This document shows positions 6,131 to 10,925 of a stretch of DNA of 10,925 bases, one piece after another. The stretch is from JBFLVQ01 sp040758525 (lineage in GTDB: Bacteria > Acidobacteriota > Blastocatellia > Chloracidobacteriales > JADJPF01). How positions within the stretch are numbered: position 1 is the stretch's first letter; every line of letters begins with the position of its first letter. The DNA lies in the NCBI GenBank assembly GCA_040758525.1, contig JBFLVQ010000295.1, positions 1-10,925 of the forward strand. The letters are read 5' to 3'. The notes beneath the pieces are model-generated. The model ran no database searches, was not told the DNA's origin, and was given only the letters and a program-made list of their open reading frames with translations. The position numbers and the translations under genes are program-made.

Positions 6131-6196
6131 GTGCTGAATCGTTAAGTGTTCGTCTTGAGGTGATGGAGGGATTTTTTTCCTCGATCACCTTTTTTT
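6131..6196 (+). ncRNA. Candidate small RNA of about 66 nt between serC and hemY
   Basis: The interval runs from the predicted start of the rightward promoter (TTGACA/TACAGT) to the end of a rightward intrinsic terminator. It contains no open frame with a ribosome-binding site. The element resembles a small stand-alone transcription unit, but the call rests only on the arrangement of promoter and terminator. Confidence 0.22.
6158..6196 (+). terminator. Rho-independent terminator, rightward
   Basis: AGGTGAT (6158-6164) pairs with ATCACCT (6184-6190), then a single G/G mismatch, then GAGG (6166-6169) pairs with CCTC (6179-6182), extended by G-T and A-T pairs around a T5 loop. A T7 run (6190-6196) follows directly, then CTTTTCC. 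On the minus strand the same hairpin lies just past the hemY stop but is followed by CAAGACG and not a U-run. It is therefore clearly better as a plus-strand terminator, though it may still help end the hem transcript. Confidence 0.65.
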
Positions 6197-6203
6197 CTTT
6201 TCC

Positions 6204-7610
6204 TTATCCGATTGGTTGTAGACGCGCCGACTGTGTGCTAATAGCCAGTTCGGCTGCTAATTCGACCGCACGGCTAATACAATCCGGCACAGAGACACCA
6301 CGCAAATAGTTGCCAGCCAGATGTAGTCCTGGTTGCTCGGCCAATAATCTATTAATACGCGCTACACGATCTATATGACCAATCGTATATTGAGGGATAG
6401 CGCGCGGTATTTTGTAGACATCTATCGCCTCTGCTGGTGCGCTGGTGCGTAATGCCATTTGTAGTTCTCGTGTGACAATCTCAATAAGTTTCTCTTCACT
6501 CAATTGCATTGCCTCAGGGTCATGCGCTCCGCCAATAAAATTGGTTAGTAATGTCTTACCTTGAGGAGCACGACCAGGAAAAATACTAGAATTCCAGACT
6601 GAACCAAGCAATCGCAGACCTTCATTACGAGGGGCAAGAAAGCCAAAACCGTTGAGCCGTTGATCTAGCTCTTGTTTATTAAAACTTAAATAGACAAGTA
6701 CCACAGGGGCATATTCAATAGCTTGTAATTCTGCTGCTAATGATGGCAACGAATCATTAAGTAATCGAGCCGTCTCCATTGCTGGTGTTACCAGCACCAG
6801 TGTATCAGTACTGAGTGTGTATGATTGGTCTAGTTGCTGATACTGTACTTGATAGCGTGGTGAATGAGGATTTATTGTAATACCTACAATCACGCAAGCC
6901 ATTAACAGTGCATCATCTAAATGGCGAGCAAGTGTACATGGTAGCGTTGCCAGTCCATCTCTAAAAGAGGAGAGATGTTTCTTCACACCTGGTTTCTGCT
7001 CATTTTTACTAGCCGCTGACTTTGTCGATCTGATCGCTCCCCATAACAAAGATCCATATTCTGCTTCCATCTCTGCTAGCTTGGGAAAACTTGCTGCTAT
7101 ACTTAATTTCTCTGTATTGCCTGCATAGATACCGGAAACAAAAGGGGCAACTAGGCGATCGTGTGTTTCACTACCTAGACGACGACGAAAGAAATCAGCA
7201 ATCGAATCATCCTTATTAGAGTGTGGCGCAGGTATAAATGGCTCAGCAAATATACGAAGTTTACCCTTAAGACTTAGCAATGGTGAGAAGAGGAATGCCA
7301 ATGGATTCATAGGCAATGGTTGCAATGCGCCACGATAAAAGATATAACGTGGTAATTTAGGCGGCGCCGTAACAAACTCTGTGTCAAGCCCCAATTCATT
7401 GATCAAATTTACTGCTTCTGCAGAGGCAAGAAAACTGTTTGGTCCACGCTCAAGTAGAAAGCCATTACGCTGCTCGCTACGCATCACACCACCAACATTT
7501 TTATCGCGTTCGAGCAATGAAATATTGAGACCTTGCTGGCGCAATTGATAAGCGGTTACCAATCCTGTAATACCGGCTCCGACTATAATTACATCACGCC
7601 ATTCAGTCAT
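6204..7610 (-). CDS. hemY: Oxygen-dependent protoporphyrinogen (or coproporphyrinogen III) oxidase, HemY/HemG type
   Basis: 468 residues, normal for the FAD-dependent family unrelated to E. coli HemG. It oxidises protoporphyrinogen IX to protoporphyrin IX at the inner face of the membrane; Gram-positive relatives act on coproporphyrinogen. Evidence: the dinucleotide motif VIIVGAGITGLVTA (7-20) with Gly11, Gly13 and Gly16, acidic ERD at 34-36 for the ribose, the family motif LLERGPNSFLA (52-62), APFVSGIYAG (155-164), FRDGLATLP (216-224), and the C-terminal FAD block LAGNYLRGVSVPDC (431-444). The ATG overlaps the hemH stop as ATGA, so translation is coupled, and AGGAGG lies 6 bases upstream. 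It is the last gene of the TPR-hemE-hemH-hemY unit. With ferrochelatase HemH also present, the choice of protoporphyrin or coproporphyrin route depends on genes outside the window. Confidence 0.92.
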   Translation of the reverse strand: MTEWRDVIIVGAGITGLVTAYQLRQQGLNISLLERDKNVGGVMRSEQRNGFLLERGPNSFLASAEAVNLINELGLDTEFVTAPPKLPRYIFYRGALQPLPMNPLAFLFSPLLSLKGKLRIFAEPFIPAPHSNKDDSIADFFRRRLGSETHDRLVAPFVSGIYAGNTEKLSIAASFPKLAEMEAEYGSLLWGAIRSTKSAASKNEQKPGVKKHLSSFRDGLATLPCTLARHLDDALLMACVIVGITINPHSPRYQVQYQQLDQSYTLSTDTLVLVTPAMETARLLNDSLPSLAAELQAIEYAPVVLVYLSFNKQELDQRLNGFGFLAPRNEGLRLLGSVWNSSIFPGRAPQGKTLLTNFIGGAHDPEAMQLSEEKLIEIVTRELQMALRTSAPAEAIDVYKIPRAIPQYTIGHIDRVARINRLLAEQPGLHLAGNYLRGVSVPDCISRAVELAAELAISTQSARLQPIG

Positions 7611-8638
7611 TGCCGCCCTCCTACCAATTGATGACCTTTTCCTCGACAGCCTCTAAGTTGCAACTGTTCTTCTACTAGATCTGCCAGTGCGCCAATAAAT
7701 GTTGAGTTAACATTGAGTGCAGCAGCGCGTGTGAAATTTTGAATACCAGCCTCTTGAGCGGCTTTTCTATAAAGGATGTCTAATTCGTAGAGGGTCTCAA
7801 TATGATCAGAGACAAAACTGACCGGCACAACCAGGACTTGTCGTGCTCCCTGTTTGCCAAGCTGTCGAATAACCTCATCGCTGGCCGGTTGCAACCATTT
7901 CACTGGACCTATCTTGCTCTGGAAAGAGAGTGTATAGGGACGTGTGCGCCCTAATCGTTCCATCACCAAATCAATAGTTCTCTTAGTATGATCTAAATAT
8001 GGCTCACCTTGTTCAAGATAGCTTAATGGTACACTATGCGCACTAAAAACAAGATGAGTCGCATGAGGATCGGAGTTGGGTAATTTATTACGCGCTGCCT
8101 CGATCGTCTCTGCCAGTGCCTCTATATAGCGTGGGTGATCATGCCAACGAGTAATGTAGTGGCGACGTATCTGTCGTAAGCCACCATGTAGATCGATTAT
8201 TTTAATAAAATGTCTGAGACTAGAGCGTGTTGTTGATATAGAAAATTGTGGGTAGAGCGGTAGGGCAATTAGACGAGTGATCTTATCTGCTACGATCTTT
8301 TCTAGTGTCTCTTCAGTAGTAGGATGCCAACAGCGCATTGCTACGTAGGCGCGCGCCTCAATTCCACGTTGTTGTAGTTCTGCTGCTAGCGCATTTGCTT
8401 GTTGTTCGGTAATACGGCGTAGTGGTGAACCGCCGCCGATCTGAGCATAGTAGCCTTGTGATTTCTTTTCACGTGTTGCTGCCATTAGCCAAGCAAAAGG
8501 CTTCTGCAGGCCGCGCCAAGGTAGTTTTATGATCTCTGCATCACAAAACAGGTTGTAGAGGAAAGGGCGCACCTCAGCAAGTGTTTCTGGGCCGCCTAGA
8601 TTGAAGAGAACTACACCTAATCTTTCCTCTTGTTGCAT
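7607..8638 (-). CDS. hemH: Ferrochelatase
   Basis: 343 residues from the ATG at 8638, the usual size. It inserts Fe2+ into protoporphyrin IX (coproporphyrin in some lineages). Conserved blocks (this numbering): RLGVVLFNLGGPETLAEVRP (6-25), IGGGSPLR (67-74), LPLYPQFSISTTRSSL (126-141), the metal-site His201 in FSAHSVP, SFQSKIGPVKWLQP (238-251), and Glu281 in SDHIETLYELD. No C-terminal Cys cluster for an iron-sulfur centre is present. An in-frame ATG 78 bases upstream (8716) would add a non-family basic/His-rich leader inside hemE and is rejected. The chosen start lies one base after the hemE stop (TGATATG), typical of coupling. The Shine-Dalgarno is weak (CAGGT), consistent with re-initiation. 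The 3' end overlaps hemY by 4 bases. Confidence 0.94.
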   Translation of the reverse strand: MQQEERLGVVLFNLGGPETLAEVRPFLYNLFCDAEIIKLPWRGLQKPFAWLMAATREKKSQGYYAQIGGGSPLRRITEQQANALAAELQQRGIEARAYVAMRCWHPTTEETLEKIVADKITRLIALPLYPQFSISTTRSSLRHFIKIIDLHGGLRQIRRHYITRWHDHPRYIEALAETIEAARNKLPNSDPHATHLVFSAHSVPLSYLEQGEPYLDHTKRTIDLVMERLGRTRPYTLSFQSKIGPVKWLQPASDEVIRQLGKQGARQVLVVPVSFVSDHIETLYELDILYRKAAQEAGIQNFTRAAALNVNSTFIGALADLVEEQLQLRGCRGKGHQLVGGRQ

Positions 8639-8639
8639 A

Positions 8640-9674
8640 TCAACCTGCGCGATAGTTTTTGACTGCCTCGACAAATGCTTCCACTCCTTCGAGTGGTGTC
8701 GGTGGTAAGATCCCATGACCCAAATTTACGATCAGACCGGGCACATCACCAAACTTCCTGATCGTTTGATGCACTAATCTCTGTAATTGATCTTTAGGAG
8801 CAAGTAGTGCGCAAGGATCTATATTACCCTGTATAGCAGCGCGTCCAGCAACACGTCGCTGTGCTTCTGTCATATCTATACGCCAATCTATGCTTACACA
8901 GTCTGCACCAGTCTCTAGCATATCTTCTAGAATAGCGGCACAACCATTAGTGTAGAGAATTATTGGCCGATCACTGATCGAGTGTATATGATTGATGATC
9001 TTTTGTAGATAGGGAAGGGCAAAGGTACGATAATCATCGCGTGACAACTCGCCTGCCCAAGTATCGAATAGTTGCACTAGATCGGCGCCGGCAGCAAGTT
9101 GCGCAGCTAGGTACTTTATTATTGTTAAAGTAAGTTTTTCTAGTAGTTCGTGCAGCAACTCTGGCGCTGTGAAGAGTAGCCGTTTAAGTTCAATAAAATT
9201 CTTTGAAGTGCCACCCTCAACCATATAACTAGCCAGTGTCCAAGGCGCGCCAGCAAAGCCTATTACCGGTACCTCATCCTTAACCAGCCGTTTAACCTCT
9301 TTGATCACAGCCATAACAAAGGGCGTGTTTTCCCAAGGATCTGGCACACTTAAGCGGGATAATCGAGCTGCATCACGCACTGGCTCGTGTAGTACTGGGC
9401 CACGTTCAGAAAGTTCCAAATGCATACCCATTGCTTCAACAGGAATAAGAATATCTGAGAAGATGATCACTGCATCCATGCCAAAGCGACGATAGGGTTG
9501 TAATGTCACTTCTGCTGCTAATAAGGGATTTTTGCAGAGATCGAGAAACTGAGTATTTGCGCGTACGTCGCGATATTCTTTCATATAGCGGCCTGCCTGA
9601 CGCATCAGCCAGACGGGTGGGCGATCTACCGGTTCACGCCGGCAGGCTTTTAACAGTCTATCGTTTTTCGGCAT
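8640..9674 (-). CDS. hemE: Uroporphyrinogen decarboxylase
   Basis: 344 residues, normal for HemE, a cytoplasmic cofactor-free dimer that removes four carboxyls from uroporphyrinogen III to give coproporphyrinogen III. Signatures: PPVWLMRQAGRYMKEYR (19-35) with active-site Arg25 and Arg29, catalytic Asp74 in FSDIL, GFAGAPWTLASYMVEGG (139-155) with Tyr150, LVQLFDTWAGELS (about 199-211), and NLGHGILPPTPLEG near the end with the conserved His. The start has GAGG 6 bases upstream, placed inside the last codons of the TPR gene, whose stop is 2 bases away. It is the second gene of the operon, followed one base later by hemH. Confidence 0.97.
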   Translation of the reverse strand: MPKNDRLLKACRREPVDRPPVWLMRQAGRYMKEYRDVRANTQFLDLCKNPLLAAEVTLQPYRRFGMDAVIIFSDILIPVEAMGMHLELSERGPVLHEPVRDAARLSRLSVPDPWENTPFVMAVIKEVKRLVKDEVPVIGFAGAPWTLASYMVEGGTSKNFIELKRLLFTAPELLHELLEKLTLTIIKYLAAQLAAGADLVQLFDTWAGELSRDDYRTFALPYLQKIINHIHSISDRPIILYTNGCAAILEDMLETGADCVSIDWRIDMTEAQRRVAGRAAIQGNIDPCALLAPKDQLQRLVHQTIRKFGDVPGLIVNLGHGILPPTPLEGVEAFVEAVKNYRAG

Positions 9675-9676
9675 TG

Positions 9677-10925
9677 TTATCCTCGCATTTGTGCCAATAA
9701 CTGTAATACAACATTCTTATCACTTAGATATGTTTTACGCGATGATTCATCACTAATATCAGTGCAGATTGCTTTAAGTATACTGATACTCTCTTGTAGC
9801 TTTTCCATTGCTCTTTGTGATTGTTTAATCTCTTTGTAGATACGGCCCTGTAAGTAGAGTAGTTGCCACTGATGGGCGCGCAGTCCTGTCCTTTGCACGA
9901 TCTCTATTGCTTGATCGCTTAATGCAATTGCCTCATTAGCTTCACCAACGGTCAGTTGCAATTCTGCTAGCGCCTCTTTCTCCTCAACAATTAAGATCGG
10001 ATCAGCGACCTCCTTACTGAGCGCAGTAGCTTGTCGTAAATAACCTAGTGCTTGGTCATGATAATTAAGACTCTTATAAACAAGCCCTAGATTGAGCAAT
10101 GCTAGCTCCTGTTCGCGTGCTGAGCGAAATTCCCGCGCAACCTCATAAGCTTGTGTAAAGTAATCGATTGCTTCTTGGTATTTACCCTGTCGGCGATAGA
10201 CTTCACCAAGGCCAACCAGTAGACAAGCTTCAGCACGACGTGCGCCTGTCTCTCGTGCTATCTCTAGCGATTGGTCTAGCCACATAAGCGCCTGATTGTA
10301 AAGACCCATTGCTGTTGAGCTGAGTCCTAACAACTCCATTGCCTGACGCTCCAGTATACGATCTCCAGCCGGTTGCGCCAATGCTAGTACCGCATTGGCA
10401 CCTTCTAAGGCGCGACTATAGCGGGCAGTACGATAGTCAGTAGAAGCTAGTATTAGACGTGCACCTGCTTCGGCAAGTTTATCGCCATTCTGTTGTGCTA
10501 AAGCCGCGCATCGTCGTGCAAACTCGCTGGCTTGGCTATAAGCACAATGCTCATAATTGACCCAGGCCATACGGTTGAGCGCCTGACATTCACCGATAGT
10601 ATTACCAATCTTCTGATAGACCGAGCGCGCATGATAGAAGAATTTGCTGGCACGCTCTTGATCACCACGCTCTTTGTAAAGTTCACCAGTAGCTAGAATC
10701 GCACGACCTACAATGGCGGCATCGCCTATTCGCTCGCTCAGTTTTAGCGCGACAAAGAGTGCACGCTCAGCCTCTTCTAATTTGCCGCGTGCAGTTAAGA
10801 TTTCGCCTGCCAGTATGCGATATTGGGCTAGAGAAGTCGCCAGTAATGTGTTGGATGGAGCAGGGAGGGATTGGCCAGATTTTACCTGTTGTTCTAATTC
10901 GCGCGCCTCTGCTAATTGTGTAAGC
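9677..10925 (-). CDS. TPR-repeat protein, C-terminal 415 residues (N-terminus off the right edge)
   Basis: The frame is open without a stop from 10924 down to TAA at 9679-9677, so the real gene continues past the window; an ATG at 10570 is internal (preceded by coding sequence reading KFFYHARSVYQKIGNTIGEC). About nine to ten TPR units with roughly 40-residue spacing are visible, many with the kinesin-light-chain style pattern GD...A..Y..A, for example GEVYRRQGKYQEAIDYFTQA and GLVYKSLNYHDQALGYLRQA. The end, SDESSRKTYLSDKNVVLQLL, resembles the tail seen after TPR blocks in large signalling ATPases and kinases (E/D-S-x-R-x-x-F/Y-L). The missing N-terminus may therefore hold a kinase, AAA or output domain, which is inference. 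No catalytic domain, signal peptide or membrane segment is visible. It ends 2 bases before hemE and contains the hemE ribosome-binding site, so the two are co-transcribed. Confidence 0.85.
   Translation of the reverse strand, partial: LTQLAEARELEQQVKSGQSLPAPSNTLLATSLAQYRILAGEILTARGKLEEAERALFVALKLSERIGDAAIVGRAILATGELYKERGDQERASKFFYHARSVYQKIGNTIGECQALNRMAWVNYEHCAYSQASEFARRCAALAQQNGDKLAEAGARLILASTDYRTARYSRALEGANAVLALAQPAGDRILERQAMELLGLSSTAMGLYNQALMWLDQSLEIARETGARRAEACLLVGLGEVYRRQGKYQEAIDYFTQAYEVAREFRSAREQELALLNLGLVYKSLNYHDQALGYLRQATALSKEVADPILIVEEKEALAELQLTVGEANEAIALSDQAIEIVQRTGLRAHQWQLLYLQGRIYKEIKQSQRAMEKLQESISILKAICTDISDESSRKTYLSDKNVVLQLLAQMRG

Noticed and set aside
6106..6309. Plus-strand 67-codon frame overlapping the end of hemY
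   Set aside because: No ribosome-binding site, runs through the terminator hairpin and antisense to hemY, and composition is that of an antisense shadow.
8639..8716. Upstream in-frame ATG giving ferrochelatase 26 extra residues
   Set aside because: The extra stretch is basic and His-rich, lies wholly inside hemE, and is unlike any ferrochelatase N-terminus. The ATG at 8638 gives the normal start (MQQEERLGVVLFNLGG) one base after the hemE stop.
9677..10570. ATG at 10570 as the real start of the TPR gene
   Set aside because: The same frame continues upstream without a stop to the window edge and encodes further TPR units, so the ATG is internal.
10498..10686. 62-codon minus-strand frame near the right edge
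   Set aside because: It is the alternate frame of the TPR gene, which reads openly through the same DNA with clear TPR sequence.

Overview
The window holds mostly ordinary core genes of a Gram-negative-type bacterium. It encodes inner-membrane parts of a type IV pilus or type II secretion alignment complex, a serine biosynthesis aminotransferase, an aerobic (protoporphyrin) heme branch in the hemE-hemH-hemY order, an MFS transporter and an AAC(3)-like acetyltransferase. Base composition is moderate, strong Shine-Dalgarno sequences are common, and CTAG is not depleted. Pilus genes combined with a hemE-hemH-hemY block and a long TPR protein would fit Acidobacteriota (Blastocatellia-like) or a similar deep phylum. 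This is an inference by feel, and no marker gene here fixes the taxon.

Layout, left to right. (1) Positions 1-2395, minus strand: an operon of three genes. A 506-residue protein has a PilM-like cytoplasmic part joined to a PilN-like membrane/periplasmic part; next comes PilO, then a proline-rich protein cut by the left edge that sits where pilP is usually found. (2) Positions 2396-2836: a 441-base divergent intergenic region. It holds a candidate sigma-54 (-24/-12) promoter facing the pilus operon and, 120-180 bases upstream of it, three tandem palindromes TGCCA-N4-TGGCA that look like a regulator-binding array. It also has a candidate sigma-70 promoter for the rightward gene and a 17-codon reading frame behind a good Shine-Dalgarno. 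(3) Positions 2837-4042, plus strand: an MFS transporter, whose stop codon overlaps that of the convergent gene. (4) Positions 4039-5998, minus strand: serC followed closely by an AAC(3)/YokD-type acetyltransferase gene. (5) Positions 5999-6203: the serC promoter region, plus a rightward promoter-like sequence and a rightward intrinsic terminator that could bound a small RNA of about 65 nt. (6) Positions 6204-10925, minus strand: a tightly packed operon of a TPR protein (cut by the right edge), hemE, hemH and hemY, with junctions of +2, +1 and -4 bases.

How the genes work together: the heme block carries uroporphyrinogen III to coproporphyrinogen III (HemE), oxidises protoporphyrinogen IX (HemY) and inserts iron (HemH), so the coproporphyrinogen oxidase must be elsewhere. 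The pilus block supplies the cytoplasm-to-periplasm alignment subcomplex that couples the assembly motor to the secretin. No phage, IS element, CRISPR array, tRNA or rRNA was seen. The most interesting material is the non-coding DNA at 2396-2836 and 5999-6203, the PilM-PilN fusion with its odd downstream partner, and the TPR gene locked to the heme operon.
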